DNA from: Saprospiraceae bacterium | GTDB lineage: Bacteria; Bacteroidota; Bacteroidia; Chitinophagales; Saprospiraceae | Direction of reading: 5' to 3' | Length of the DNA: 64,000 nucleotides | Assembly (NCBI GenBank): GCA_016714765.1 | Contig: JADKCF010000008.1 | Location: forward strand, 1 to 64,000 | Part shown: positions 8,336 to 18,188 of the stretch, one piece after another | How the letters are laid out: every line of letters starts with the position of its first letter | Numbering within the stretch: position 1 is the stretch's first letter | Program-made: the position numbers and the translations under genes | Notes under the pieces: generated by a model | The model's input: the letters and a program-made list of their open reading frames with translations, nothing else | Told to the model about the DNA's origin: nothing | Databases searched by the model: none

Positions 8336-9351
8336 ATGGAAGAAGAAATCACCAAAAACGAGATGACTCAAAATGATGATGCATTACAATTTGATTATCG
8401 AATGGATATGTCATTGGTTCATGATAAACTGAAGTTGGTCCGTGACGAAATTGCGAAAGTCATAGTAGGGCAAGAAAAAATGCTGGACTTACTGCTTCTT
8501 TCTACCTTAGCCAATGGGCACGTCCTGCTCGAAGGCGTACCTGGTGTAGCCAAAACCATCACAGCAAAATTACTCGCCCGCACCCTGGATGTAGGATTTT
8601 CCAGGATTCAGTTTACGCCTGACCTCATGCCTTCAGATATATTGGGAACCCTAGTTTTGATGTAAAAAAATCTGATTTCGAGTATCGCAAGGGTCCTATA
8701 TTTTCAAATATTGTACTCATAGATGAGATCAACAGGGCACCTGCCAAGACACAGGCAGCCCTCTTTGAAGTCATGGAGGAACGACAGATTACCATAGATG
8801 GAGAAGCGCACAAGATGGCATTGCCTTTTTTGGTCATTGCCACTCAAAATCCCATAGAGCAGGAAGGAACCTACAGATTGCCCGAAGCACAGCTCGATAG
8901 ATTTTTGATGAAAATAGAAATAAATTACCCTGAGCTGGATGATGAGATCGAAATCATACACAGGGAACATTTTAACACTCACTCTGACAAGTTGAGTAAT
9001 ATTGGTACCCTTGTATCCGGACAGGAAATTCTGGAGTTCCAGGCATTGGTAAGAAAGGTCAGAGTAGAGCAGCAAATCATCTCATATATAGCAAAAATAG
9101 TGGTCAATACCAGGCAAAATGCCCTCCTGTATTTAGGTGCTTCGCCCCGGGCTTCCATCGCTATTCTCAATGCCTCCAAGGCTATGGCAACTATTAAGGG
9201 CCGGGATTTTGTCACACCTGAAGATATCAAAGATGTGTCATATCCTGTACTGGGACACAGAGTGGTAGTCGCACCGGAAAAAGAAATGGAAGGAATCACG
9301 TCTAAAATGATTATTCAACAAATCGTGGAATCAGTAGAAATACCCAGATAA
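8336..9351 (+). CDS. moxR: MoxR-type AAA+ ATPase, apparent frameshift
   Basis: Frames 8336-8665 and 8773-9351, plus the unlabelled stretch between them, make one ATPase of about 338 aa. MoxR proteins are chaperone-like AAA+ enzymes that act with vWA-type partners such as the DUF58 protein downstream. Walker A is EGVPGVAKTITAK, Walker B is IVLIDEINRAP, sensor 1 lies in FLVIATQNPIEQEGTY, and the C-terminal lid has the usual ASPRASIAILNASKAMA. The break is at GGAACCCTAG near 8649-8652. One added C gives G-T-P-S-F-D, which joins the two frames without a gap. All catalytic motifs survive. Confidence 0.92.
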
Positions 9352-9451
9352 TATACCAATCACAATGATATGTTTTGAGATCTGATAAATCAAATTAAAT
9401 GACAGTAAAAGCGAGTTATAATTTTTTAGGCCAAAGTGATAATATTATTTT

Positions 9452-10792
9452 ATGATTTTTTTAAAAAATGTTTGGAATGGACTGTATCTTCATCGATGGT
9501 TTTTTTACCTTGGTGCAGGTGTCATTTTTTTGTTCATAACAGCTTTTTTTCTACCGGCCTTGTTTTTACCTGTCAGATTTTTACTATTTGGATGGATCAC
9601 ATTGACATTGTTGGATATCATACTGCTTTTTAGAGAGAACGGCCTTTATGCCAAACGGAAACTTCCCGAAAAAATGTCTAACGGAGATCAAAATCAGATA
9701 GACATCATTGTGGAAAACAGATATAACTTCAAAATAGATACTGAATTGATAGATGAGATACCGATCGAATTTCAATTCAGAGAATTTTATTATTATCAAA
9801 AAATACGGGCAGGTCAGACAAGTATTTTTAACTATTCATTGAGACCTGTCTTCAGAGGTGTGGTTTCATTTGGCAAAGTCTATGTGTACGTTTCTTCTCC
9901 ACTCAGGATGGTAAAACGCAGGTATGCTTTTGACGAGAAGGCAGACATTTCAGTATTTCCTTCATTTGTGCAGATGAAAAAATACGAACTGATGGCTTTT
10001 TCTCACAAATTGTTCCAACATGGCCTGAAGAAAGTAAGGAAGCTGGGCCACACTATGGAGTTCGAGAAGATCAAAGAGTATGTTGCTGGAGATGATTTCA
10101 GGACTGTCAACTGGAAAGCTACAGCAAAAAGCAGTAAACTGATGGTCAATCAGTATCAGGATGAAAAGTCACAATCTGTATATTGTATATTGGATAAAGG
10201 AAGGGTGATGAAAATGCCATTCGATGGGCTAAGCTTACTTGATTACGCTATCAATGCCTGTCTTGTTGTGACCAATGTAGTACTGCGCAAGCAGGATTAT
10301 GTTGGATTTTTTTCATTTTCACGCAAAGTGGAAAACAGGGTGGTCCCTGATAGGAGAAGCACGCAAATGCAACGCATCATGGAAGCACTTTATAATGTTA
10401 AAACTGATTTTTACGAGTCGGATTATGGAAGACTTTATGGAGAAATTAAAAAAAATATTCCACACAGAAGCTTGCTTTTGCTGTTTACTAATTTCGAAAC
10501 ATTGGATGGACTCAATCGCCAACTACCGTATCTGAAAGCTATTGCAAAAAACCATCTGCTTATTGTAGTCTTTTTTCACAATACTGAGTTGGATATACTG
10601 ATCAAATCAGAGACGGATGATACACAACAAATTTTTGATAAAATCATTGCTGAAAAGTTTGTTTTCGAAAAGAAACTTATTGTCAGTGAATTGCGAAAAT
10701 ATGGCATTCAAAGCATCTTGAGCAAGCCAGAAGATCTTACTATCAACACCATCAACAAATACCTAGAGATCAAATCCAGAGGAATGATTTGA
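9452..10792 (+). CDS. DUF58 domain-containing protein
   Basis: 446 aa. Two hydrophobic helices at the N-terminus (about 15-60) are followed by a DUF58 core. The core motif is YVAGDDFRTVNWKATAKSSK near residues 209-229, then a vWA-like metal-site segment, DKGRVMKM. DUF58 proteins are the usual membrane partners of MoxR ATPases. The gene is separated from moxR by 100 bp, a little more than the other operon gaps, but in the same orientation. Confidence 0.88.
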   Translation: MIFLKNVWNGLYLHRWFFYLGAGVIFLFITAFFLPALFLPVRFLLFGWITLTLLDIILLFRENGLYAKRKLPEKMSNGDQNQIDIIVENRYNFKIDTELIDEIPIEFQFREFYYYQKIRAGQTSIFNYSLRPVFRGVVSFGKVYVYVSSPLRMVKRRYAFDEKADISVFPSFVQMKKYELMAFSHKLFQHGLKKVRKLGHTMEFEKIKEYVAGDDFRTVNWKATAKSSKLMVNQYQDEKSQSVYCILDKGRVMKMPFDGLSLLDYAINACLVVTNVVLRKQDYVGFFSFSRKVENRVVPDRRSTQMQRIMEALYNVKTDFYESDYGRLYGEIKKNIPHRSLLLLFTNFETLDGLNRQLPYLKAIAKNHLLIVVFFHNTELDILIKSETDDTQQIFDKIIAEKFVFEKKLIVSELRKYGIQSILSKPEDLTINTINKYLEIKSRGMI

Positions 10793-10853
10793 GAGTGAAA
10801 TTTTTTAAATCGATGGGAAGTATGATCTTGAGATAAGTCATAGGATGTACTGC

Positions 10854-11009
10854 TTAATGCTGTTGTCCAGGTGTGGTTTGTTTTTGGTATCGGGTCCCCT
10901 GAGTGAAAAATGGTTTTCCCTGCAGTGCCTGCACTAAGGTCAGGACTGCCAGAAGACCGTATAAAATGGCAGTAAAAATAATTGCTTTGTTATACAAAGT
11001 AATCAACAT
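10854..11009 (-). CDS. Possible 51-aa single-span membrane protein
   Basis: An open frame from ATG 11009 to TAA 10854. It has one hydrophobic helix (residues about 9-28, IIFTAILYGLLAVLTLVQAL) and a polar, Gln-rich tail ending QQH. An AGGG lies about 6 nt upstream of the ATG. It sits downstream of the TonB-like gene in the same orientation. I recognise no family. Confidence 0.35.
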   Translation of the reverse strand: MLITLYNKAIIFTAILYGLLAVLTLVQALQGKPFFTQGTRYQKQTTPGQQH

Positions 11010-11062
11010 TTACCCTATTAAATATGGCTAATGGTGTAATCAACGCCCCGAAGTGTTCGGGC

Positions 11063-11755
11063 TTAGCAGCCGTTCAGCGGACCTACGACAAATTCAAAAT
11101 CCTGCTTGACAGCCACGCCATCTGAAGTAGCAGGTACCCAGGAGGGCATATTTTTAATGACATCCTCTATGGTTTTATCTGCAAAGGCATCTTCAGAGCT
11201 CATGTGTACTTTTACATTGTCGATGGTTCCATTTTCTTTAACTGTAAATCGAACCATACCATTTTTCAAAAACTTACACCCGGCAGCTACCATTTTGTCT
11301 ATGGCATTTTCTTTCAAATAGGCTTTCAGCACTGGCTGACCACCGTCAAAGTAAGCTTCAGTTTGGGGTATAATTGTAGCCGCAAAATCCAACTTACGGG
11401 GATCCAGTTGATTGGTGACTGAGTTTTTATATTTGTAGTGAATGGTAATATTGACCACTGTGCCTAGTACCACCCCCTTGAGCATTTCCGTTTGTTTTGC
11501 TGTCAATATATTGTTGTTGCTGAAAGTTTTTGTGGATGTGCCATCCTGACTAGTGGTTACTTCCACAGAGACATATTCACTGATCCAGTTTTTTGGATAT
11601 CCTGTAATAATGTCATCCAGCATTGTAGCTTTCTGGACTGCAGCTTTTTGCAAAGGACGTTCGTACTGACCCCGGATTTCATAATTCAAGTCCTGAGCAT
11701 ATGCCTGAAAAAAACTCATGAAACCGACTAAAAAAGAAATGATGCTGAATTTCAT
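11063..11755 (-). CDS. Secreted protein with a TonB C-terminal-like domain
   Basis: 230 aa with a signal peptide (about 1-21, ending FQAYAQ). The C-terminal 80 residues follow the TonB_C pattern: a basic-hydrophobic strand, 'VKENGTIDNVKVHMSS', a helix with 'DKTIEDVIKNMPSWVPA', and a last strand 'GVAVKQDFEFVVGP'. Unlike a true TonB it has no N-terminal anchor after cleavage and no Pro-rich spacer. Direct energy transduction is therefore unlikely, and it may be a periplasmic relative. Similar stand-alone domains are common in Bacteroidota. Confidence 0.7.
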   Translation of the reverse strand: MKFSIISFLVGFMSFFQAYAQDLNYEIRGQYERPLQKAAVQKATMLDDIITGYPKNWISEYVSVEVTTSQDGTSTKTFSNNNILTAKQTEMLKGVVLGTVVNITIHYKYKNSVTNQLDPRKLDFAATIIPQTEAYFDGGQPVLKAYLKENAIDKMVAAGCKFLKNGMVRFTVKENGTIDNVKVHMSSEDAFADKTIEDVIKNMPSWVPATSDGVAVKQDFEFVVGPLNGC

Positions 11756-11928
11756 ATGGACTATTTTTGTTTGTAAACTACCGAATTATTAAGATAAAAA
11801 AATGCAATTGTGAACAATCAACTTATTTACAACAAAATTAATCATTTTCAGAATAAATGTTATTTTTTAAATTAATATGTCCAACAAGCAGATAACAGCC
11901 CAATAATAGAAAAATTACTAACCAATTT

Positions 11929-12342
11929 TTATTCCTCTTCAGAATTTTCGTCTGCAGGAGCTGTCAGATAGCCTCTTTCATTCAAGAAGGTAAACCATTT
12001 TATAATTTTTTTCATATCACTATGAAAAACACGATCTCTGTCATAATCCGGTATGATTACTTCAAAGTACTTCTGAAGTTCTTTGTGCACAGTACTTGCT
12101 GAGGGTACAGGATGTGTGGTTTGATGGTCCAACATGGATTGGAATACTTTTGCAATTTCTACTGTGTCATCGTCCGTATATATGGCTACTGTTTCCATAG
12201 GAGTAAACTGATGCTGCCTTACAGAACAAAATTTCGTTTTTCCTGTATCCACATCTGCTACCAAAAGACCATTACTTTTAGTTGCTACCAACTTAAAAAG
12301 ACCAGATAAACCACTTACCGCAACTATGTTTTTAATATTCAT
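11929..12342 (-). CDS. DUF5606 domain-containing protein
   Basis: 137 aa, full length. Typical features are the N-terminal NIKNIVAVSGLSGLFKLVATK, the KFCSVRQHQFTPMETVAIYTDD strand region, and an acidic C-terminus. The family is restricted largely to Bacteroidota, is soluble and has no assigned function. A perfect -7 type box (TATCTTTG) lies 26 bp upstream. The gene is divergent from punA. Confidence 0.88.
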   Translation of the reverse strand: MNIKNIVAVSGLSGLFKLVATKSNGLLVADVDTGKTKFCSVRQHQFTPMETVAIYTDDDTVEIAKVFQSMLDHQTTHPVPSASTVHKELQKYFEVIIPDYDRDRVFHSDMKKIIKWFTFLNERGYLTAPADENSEEE

Positions 12343-12367
12343 ACCGACACAATTATTTTATGGACTG

Positions 12368-12375
12368 CAAAGATA
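12368..12375 (-). promoter_or_regulatory. Predicted -7 box for the DUF5606 gene
   Basis: TATCTTTG on the minus strand, 26 bp before the ATG, in the divergent region with punA. No clear TTG at the -33 position. Confidence 0.4.
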
Positions 12376-12529
12376 GACTTTATAACAAAATTCGAGAACA
12401 GGAAACTGTATATTTTACCTGACGCTTAATTATAGAAGCTTTACTGGACGTCAATCATCTAAAAATCATCTCTGATATTATTGTATTTGGCTCCGAAGCT
12501 GCTTATCTTGCGCCAAAATAGTAGTACAT

Positions 12530-13360
12530 ATGTCATCCCTTTTTGAAAAAATTTCAGAAAGTGCTTCATTTCTGAAGGCAATTGTGCCGGATATTTCGGG
12601 GACTGCTGTAGTACTCGGGACAGGATTGGGCAGTTTTGCAGACAAATTAGAAGGTAAAGTTGAAATTCCCTATAATACAATTCCGCATTTTCCAGTTTCA
12701 ACTGTGCAAAGTCATCATGGACATTTGGTGTTTGGATACAAATCCGGAAAACCTGTAATAGTTCTTTCAGGTAGATTTCACTACTATGAAGGCTATTCAG
12801 CAGAAGTAGTTGCTTATCCTGTAAGGGTATTGAAGGCGCTGGGTATAGAAAGAATTATATTGACCAATGCTGCCGGTGGAATAAATCCGCACTTTAAAGA
12901 AGGCGAAACGGTCATAGTGACGGATCATATCAATATGATGCCCGACCACCCTTTGCGCGGCAGCAATGATGAAAGACTTGGCCCGAGATTTCCGGATATG
13001 ATGAATGCTTACGATAAGGAGTGGATTGAGGTTTTTAAAAACATTGCCAGTACGCTAAACATATCAATGCCATCCGGCGTTTATTTAGGATTACAGGGTC
13101 CAAGTCTCGAAACACCCGCTGAGTACCGGATGGCACACATATTGGGAGCAGATCTTGTGGGTATGTCCACCATCCCTGAAGTGATAGTAGCAAAACATTC
13201 AGGAATGAAAGTGTGTGTTTTTTCTATTGTTTCCAATGTCTGTTTTCCACCTTCAGCATTGACAGAAACGACGATAGAAAGTGTTATATCAGTGGTGGAG
13301 CACTCAGCTAAAAAGTTATTAGCCATTTTGGATTATTATTTCGAATCATATACAGATTGA
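12530..13360 (+). CDS. punA: Purine-nucleoside phosphorylase, trimeric PNP family
   Basis: 276 aa. It phosphorolyses purine (deoxy)nucleosides to the free base and (deoxy)ribose-1-phosphate in purine salvage. Family motifs are VLGTGLGSFADKLE (phosphate site), VLSGRFHYYEGYS and LTNAAGGINPHF. Further on are DHINMMPDHPLRGSND, GLQGPSLETPAEYR and GMSTIPEVIVAKHSGM. This set marks the low-molecular-mass (PNP/MTAP) family. The TGA stop overlaps the uvrA ATG by one base, so the two are coupled. Confidence 0.93.
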   Translation: MSSLFEKISESASFLKAIVPDISGTAVVLGTGLGSFADKLEGKVEIPYNTIPHFPVSTVQSHHGHLVFGYKSGKPVIVLSGRFHYYEGYSAEVVAYPVRVLKALGIERIILTNAAGGINPHFKEGETVIVTDHINMMPDHPLRGSNDERLGPRFPDMMNAYDKEWIEVFKNIASTLNISMPSGVYLGLQGPSLETPAEYRMAHILGADLVGMSTIPEVIVAKHSGMKVCVFSIVSNVCFPPSALTETTIESVISVVEHSAKKLLAILDYYFESYTD

Positions 13361-16221
13361 TGCAGCCAATAGAAAAAGAAATTCCGGACTCGTCCGTGCC
13401 TGATGATTATATTGATATCATCGGAGCTAACGAAAACAACCTCAAAAACGTCAATGTCAGAATACCTCGAAACAAGCTGGTAGTAATCACTGGATTGAGT
13501 GGAAGCGGAAAGTCGTCTTTAGCATTTGATACTTTATACGCGGAAGGTCAGCGGCGATATATGGAGACTTTTTCTGCTTATGCCAGGCAATTTATAGGTG
13601 CTATGGATCGACCCGAAGTAGAAAAAATAGACGGTTTGAGTCCAGTCATTTCTATAGAGCAAAAAACAACTGCTTGGAACCCCCGTTCAACCGTAGGGAC
13701 GACCACAGAGATTTATGACTTTTTACGATTGTTTTATGCCAGGGTAGGGGAAGCATACTCGTATATCACGGGTGAAAAAATGGTAAAATATACTGAAGAG
13801 CAAATCATAGATCATGCCCTGACCCATTTTAATGGAAAAAAAATTGCCATACTGTCACCTGTCATAAGAGCCCGAAAGGGACATTACCGGGAGCTTTTCG
13901 ATCAGACCAGAAAAAAAGGCTTTACCAAAGTGAGAGTGGATGGCGAAATGCTAGATTTAGTTCAGGGACTCCAGGTGGACAGATACAAAGTGCACGATAT
14001 AGAGATTGTGATTGATAGATTAAAGGTGGAGGAAGATAAAAAAGAGCGGCTCGTGACATCTCTGCAATTGGCACTGCGCATGGGCAATGACTTTATTATG
14101 ATAATCAATACGGATAATAATGAAATAAAAGCATATTCAAAAAGTCTGATGGACCCATTATCAGGCATCTCATACGAAGAGCCGTCTCCCAATAATTTTT
14201 CATTCAACAGCCCGTATGGTGCTTGTCCTGATTGCAATGGTCTGGGAGAGTTGCATAAGGCAGATATGGCAAAAATCATTCCCGACAGGTCTAAAAGTAT
14301 AGAAGAAGAAGCCATTAAACCCTTCGGTGCAGTCAGAGATAATAATACATTCAAACAGCTTAAGAAAATTGCAACAGATTATAAATTCAGCTTTAGTACA
14401 GCTGTGCAGGATATACCCGAAAAGCCCCTCAATATCATACTCTATGGTGGTGACAAATCTTATGGTGTCAATTATGGAAATGTAGCCAATGATTATCTTT
14501 ACGATCTTGCCAGCGAAGGTATCGTGAATATGGTAGAAAGATGGTATAGAGATTCGGGATCAGAAAAAATCAGGTCATGGGCAGAAGATTTTCTGAGTAT
14601 CATAAAATGCCCGGCATGTCAAGGTTACAGGCTGAAAAAAGAATCATTGCACATCAAGCTCGGAGGCAAACATATAGGTGAGCTGGCTGAGATGAATATA
14701 GATGAACTCTACAACTGGATCACTGACTTGCCTGCACTTCTGGATGAAAAACAAAGAATAGTATCTTTTGAGATATTAAAGGAAATCCGACTCAGACTAG
14801 GCTTTTTAATCGAGGTAGGTCTCGGTTATCTGAGTCTGAACCGTACTACACGAACACTATCAGGTGGTGAATCCCAACGTACCCGTCTGGCAAGTCAGAT
14901 AGGTAGCCAATTGACAGGTATCACCTACATCATGGATGAACCCAGCATAGGACTTCATCAGCGCGACAATCATAAATTGATAAATGCATTGCGTGAACTT
15001 ACTGAAATCGGTAATTCGGTACTTGTAGTAGAGCATGACAAAGACATTATGCTCGCTTCAGATTATATCATAGATCTGGGCCCCGGTGCTGGTATGCACG
15101 GAGGTGAGATCGTCACACAGGGTACACCTGAGGAATTTATGAAATTGGGAGGCACCACCGCAGGTTATCTGAGTCACCGACTGAGTATAGAAGTTCCTAA
15201 GATAAGGAGGAAAGGCAATGGAAATTTTCTCGAAGTGCGTGGCGCAACCGGTCACAATCTTAAAAACGTAGATGTCAAACTTCCATTAGGTACACTTATA
15301 TGTATAACAGGAGTAAGCGGAAGTGGCAAATCATCCCTGATTAATGAGACTTTGTACCCTATTCTTAGGCAACATTTTTACAACAGCATACAGAAGCCTT
15401 TACCGTATAAGAACGTGTCCGGACTTGAACATCTGGATAAAGTGATAGAAATAGACCAGTCCCCTATCGGGCGTACTCCCAGGTCCAATCCGGCAACATA
15501 TATTGGGGTTTTTACTGATATACGTAAGCTTTACGGAGAGATGCCGGAATCTAAAATAAGAGGGTATCAACTCGGCAGATTTTCATTTAATGTAGCCGGA
15601 GGCAGGTGTGAAACATGTGAAGGTGCTGGTAAGAAACTCATAGAGATGAATTTTCTGCCTGATGTACTTGTGGATTGTGAGCAATGTTTCGGCAAAAGGT
15701 ACAACAGAGAGACGTTGGAGATACTTTACAAAGGCAAATCAATATCTGAAGTCCTGGAAATGCCTGTAGAAGAAGCTACTGAGTTTTTTAAAAATGTTCC
15801 ATCCATTTATCGCAAGTTAAAAACACTGGATAGTGTGGGACTCGGATATATCACGCTGGGGCAGCAGGCTACTACACTTTCAGGCGGAGAAGCCCAAAGA
15901 GTCAAGTTGTCAGAAGAATTATCAAAAAAAGATACTGGCAACACTATTTATATTTTGGACGAGCCTACTACAGGTCTCCATTTTGATGATATAAAACAGC
16001 TGTTGGGTGTGATAGACAAACTGGTAGAAAAAGGTAACACCATTATCATCATAGAGCACAATATGGATGTAATAAAAGTAGCTGATTACCTGGTGGATCT
16101 TGGTCCCGAAGGTGGCAACGCAGGCGGAACAATCATTTTTGCTGGTACACCGGAGGAAATGGTTAAAAAAGGCAAAGGATTTACTGCGCAATACTTGAAG
16201 CATGAATTAAGTTCAATGTAG
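13360..16221 (+). CDS. uvrA: Excinuclease ABC subunit A
   Basis: 953 aa from ATG 13360; the in-frame TTG just before it is not needed. UvrA is the damage-recognising ATPase of nucleotide excision repair. It has two ABC modules. The first Walker A is GLSGSGKSS (45-53), with signature LSGGESQRTRLA near 499. The second Walker A is GVSGSGKSS near 650, with signature LSGGEAQRVKLS near 838 and a final DEPTTGLHF. Zinc-binding CxxC pairs lie near residues 288, 416, 749 and 773. Length and motif order are normal. Confidence 0.97.
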   Translation: MQPIEKEIPDSSVPDDYIDIIGANENNLKNVNVRIPRNKLVVITGLSGSGKSSLAFDTLYAEGQRRYMETFSAYARQFIGAMDRPEVEKIDGLSPVISIEQKTTAWNPRSTVGTTTEIYDFLRLFYARVGEAYSYITGEKMVKYTEEQIIDHALTHFNGKKIAILSPVIRARKGHYRELFDQTRKKGFTKVRVDGEMLDLVQGLQVDRYKVHDIEIVIDRLKVEEDKKERLVTSLQLALRMGNDFIMIINTDNNEIKAYSKSLMDPLSGISYEEPSPNNFSFNSPYGACPDCNGLGELHKADMAKIIPDRSKSIEEEAIKPFGAVRDNNTFKQLKKIATDYKFSFSTAVQDIPEKPLNIILYGGDKSYGVNYGNVANDYLYDLASEGIVNMVERWYRDSGSEKIRSWAEDFLSIIKCPACQGYRLKKESLHIKLGGKHIGELAEMNIDELYNWITDLPALLDEKQRIVSFEILKEIRLRLGFLIEVGLGYLSLNRTTRTLSGGESQRTRLASQIGSQLTGITYIMDEPSIGLHQRDNHKLINALRELTEIGNSVLVVEHDKDIMLASDYIIDLGPGAGMHGGEIVTQGTPEEFMKLGGTTAGYLSHRLSIEVPKIRRKGNGNFLEVRGATGHNLKNVDVKLPLGTLICITGVSGSGKSSLINETLYPILRQHFYNSIQKPLPYKNVSGLEHLDKVIEIDQSPIGRTPRSNPATYIGVFTDIRKLYGEMPESKIRGYQLGRFSFNVAGGRCETCEGAGKKLIEMNFLPDVLVDCEQCFGKRYNRETLEILYKGKSISEVLEMPVEEATEFFKNVPSIYRKLKTLDSVGLGYITLGQQATTLSGGEAQRVKLSEELSKKDTGNTIYILDEPTTGLHFDDIKQLLGVIDKLVEKGNTIIIIEHNMDVIKVADYLVDLGPEGGNAGGTIIFAGTPEEMVKKGKGFTAQYLKHELSSM

Positions 16222-16368
16222 AATTTTAGGCTCAGGGCAGAATATCGAAGTCGAAGTATAGGATCAACAAATTATGTATCAGGTAATGTATTTAGCTTGA
16301 TATGACTGCAATAATGTCATTTGCTTGACACTAACGTTCGATATTTTCATAGTAAAAGAATGTAAATG

Positions 16369-16953
16369 TTACTCCTCCCAAACAACAACAGTATAAACAT
16401 CAGATAGTAGAAGATCCGCAGCGATGGTTTGGATGTGTATTTTGTCATCGATGGTCCTGTAATCTTTTAATGTCCAACTACCGTCATCATTTTTATAATA
16501 ATGCTCTACTCTGACAGACATAGAATCTATGAGGATATACTCTTTCAAGCTAACTATATCTCTATACAGAGTGAATTTTTGGCCTTTGTCATAATCGTAA
16601 GTACTTTTACTCAGTATCTCCATAATCACTGATGGATTGACGACCGTGTCTTTTATTGTATCAGTCATTTCAGGCTGACCACATATTATAGAAATATCTG
16701 GATAGGTAAAGAATGAGTTTTTTGGAATGTGAATTCTCAAATCACTACCATATGGCTGACATGGTTTACCTTTTAATTTACTTCCAAGATTTATGTATGT
16801 ATTTTTGAAAATCTGATTATGTCTGAATGTTGCTCCACTCATAGCAAATATTTCACCACGGTAAAATTCGTGTTTTTCTAAAGCAAGCCTTTCACTGTCA
16901 AGGTATTGTTCTGGTGATACATGTTGCTTTTCTGGAAGTCCCATTTTATTCAA
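16369..16953 (-). CDS. Uma2 family (DUF820) PD-(D/E)XK-like endonuclease
   Basis: 194 aa. The Uma2 fold is recognisable: an N-terminal MSPEQY-like region (HVSPEQYLDSERLALEKHEFYRGE is split across the start), then MSGATFRHNQI. The nuclease core follows, with YPDISIICG (the Asp), VIMEILSKSTYDYDKGQKF (the Glu) and EYILIDS. Uma2 proteins are numerous in Saprospiraceae and cyanobacteria, their role is unproven, and some are thought to be mobile. It stands alone, with a TATATTTG box just upstream. Confidence 0.85.
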   Translation of the reverse strand: MNKMGLPEKQHVSPEQYLDSERLALEKHEFYRGEIFAMSGATFRHNQIFKNTYINLGSKLKGKPCQPYGSDLRIHIPKNSFFTYPDISIICGQPEMTDTIKDTVVNPSVIMEILSKSTYDYDKGQKFTLYRDIVSLKEYILIDSMSVRVEHYYKNDDGSWTLKDYRTIDDKIHIQTIAADLLLSDVYTVVVWEE

Positions 16954-17378
16954 TTTATATGCAAATATAGATGTTTTTTTGTAAATTGATTTTATGAAAA
17001 TACTACTAAGATGGTATGGCTAACACTGCTTGATGAAGTGTTGTGAAGCACTTAAATGTTAAGTCTACCTATACAGATGGTAATTTCCCCATAATACTAG
17101 ATAGAATGGGCTTAAACCCATAAGTGCCCATGATAAAACCACTAGACTTGAGTATTTAACTGAAATTACCTTATCACCCATGTTTGCTGATTTTTTGTAA
17201 GTTAAATCAAAGTCAATATTGCTGATAACCAATGGCTTAATGTGAATAATTATCAAACTTAATAGGATGTACCGCAGAAAATATAAAAAATGAGATGTAA
17301 AAACAATGCTTTTTATTCATTTTCTATTTTTTTGGGTTAATAATTTGCATCTTTGTAATAGAAAAAATCAATGGTGAA
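16954..17378. other. Intergenic gap
   Basis: A 425-bp AT-rich stretch. It holds the probable Uma2 -7 box at its left end and a 63-codon minus frame (17065-17256) that looks non-coding. I see no RNA gene or repeat. Confidence 0.4.
16962..16969 (-). promoter_or_regulatory. Predicted -7 box for the Uma2 gene
   Basis: TATATTTG on the minus strand, 9 bp before the predicted ATG. This close spacing would give a very short or absent 5' leader. Confidence 0.33.
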
Positions 17379-18089
17379 ATGAAACAGAAAATGAGCCATA
17401 TAAAAACATCAATGCACGATCTGTGGCACACTTTATTTCCTGACCTGTGCCTGGCATGTCTAAAAATGCCCAAAACAAGAGATGCTTATTTTTGCATAGA
17501 ATGTCTGCACGATATGCCATATACAGATCATTTTATCATAAAGGACAATAATGTTACCAGGCATTTTAAAGGTAGAATTTCCTTGCATCACGGGGCAGCT
17601 TTGCTGAGATACAGGGAGGAAAGTATAGTGCAAAATATGCTGCATGGGTTAAAGTACAAAAAACGAAAAGAAGTAGGAGAGGTCATGGGTGCTATTGCGG
17701 GTTCAAAATTTTTGGATTCTTCAATTTTTTTAAGACCTGATATTATAGTACCTGTTCCGGTCCATCACAAAAAAGTATTGCGAAGAGGGTATAATCAAAG
17801 CACCATATTTGGCTATGCAGTTAGTGAGCAAATCGGAGTCCCATTTGTAGAGGATGTCCTGACAAAAGTTGTAGAGACGAAGTCTCAGACTGGCAAATCC
17901 AGAACAGCAAGAGTAGCAAATGTAGAGGAGGTATTTGTACTTAACAAACCCGCTGACATATCCGGAAAGCATGTTTTGCTCGTAGATGATGTCGTGACTA
18001 CCGGTGCCACAATAGAAGCGTGTTGTCTGAAAATGCAGGAAACCAATGTTTCGAAAATATCTGTTCTGACGATTGCCGCTGCCTTGTGA
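17379..18089 (+). CDS. ComF family protein (phosphoribosyltransferase domain)
   Basis: 236 aa. The N-terminus has the ComF zinc-binding cysteines (CLACLKMP and YFCIEC, residues about 26-48). The C-terminus has a phosphoribosyltransferase fold: PVPVHHKKVLRRGYNQS and the PRPP loop VLLVDDVVTTGATIEA near residues 201-216. ComF proteins take part in natural transformation, on the cytoplasmic side of DNA uptake, but many homologues are untested. Conserved residues and length are normal. The next gene follows after 3 bp. Confidence 0.87.
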   Translation: MKQKMSHIKTSMHDLWHTLFPDLCLACLKMPKTRDAYFCIECLHDMPYTDHFIIKDNNVTRHFKGRISLHHGAALLRYREESIVQNMLHGLKYKKRKEVGEVMGAIAGSKFLDSSIFLRPDIIVPVPVHHKKVLRRGYNQSTIFGYAVSEQIGVPFVEDVLTKVVETKSQTGKSRTARVANVEEVFVLNKPADISGKHVLLVDDVVTTGATIEACCLKMQETNVSKISVLTIAAAL

Positions 18090-18188
18090 AAGGTGTTATC
18101 AGAAGAATTAAGAGATTTTTTATTTATAACATGCAATATTATTACAATATGTATTATATTTGCTGTCAAAATATTAAATCAGATTAGT

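Noticed and set aside
13962..14354. 130-codon minus frame
   Set aside because: Antisense to uvrA, whose coding signal is unambiguous.
17065..17256. 63-codon minus frame in the Uma2-ComF gap
   Set aside because: No family, weak start and AT-driven composition; a real small membrane protein cannot be excluded.
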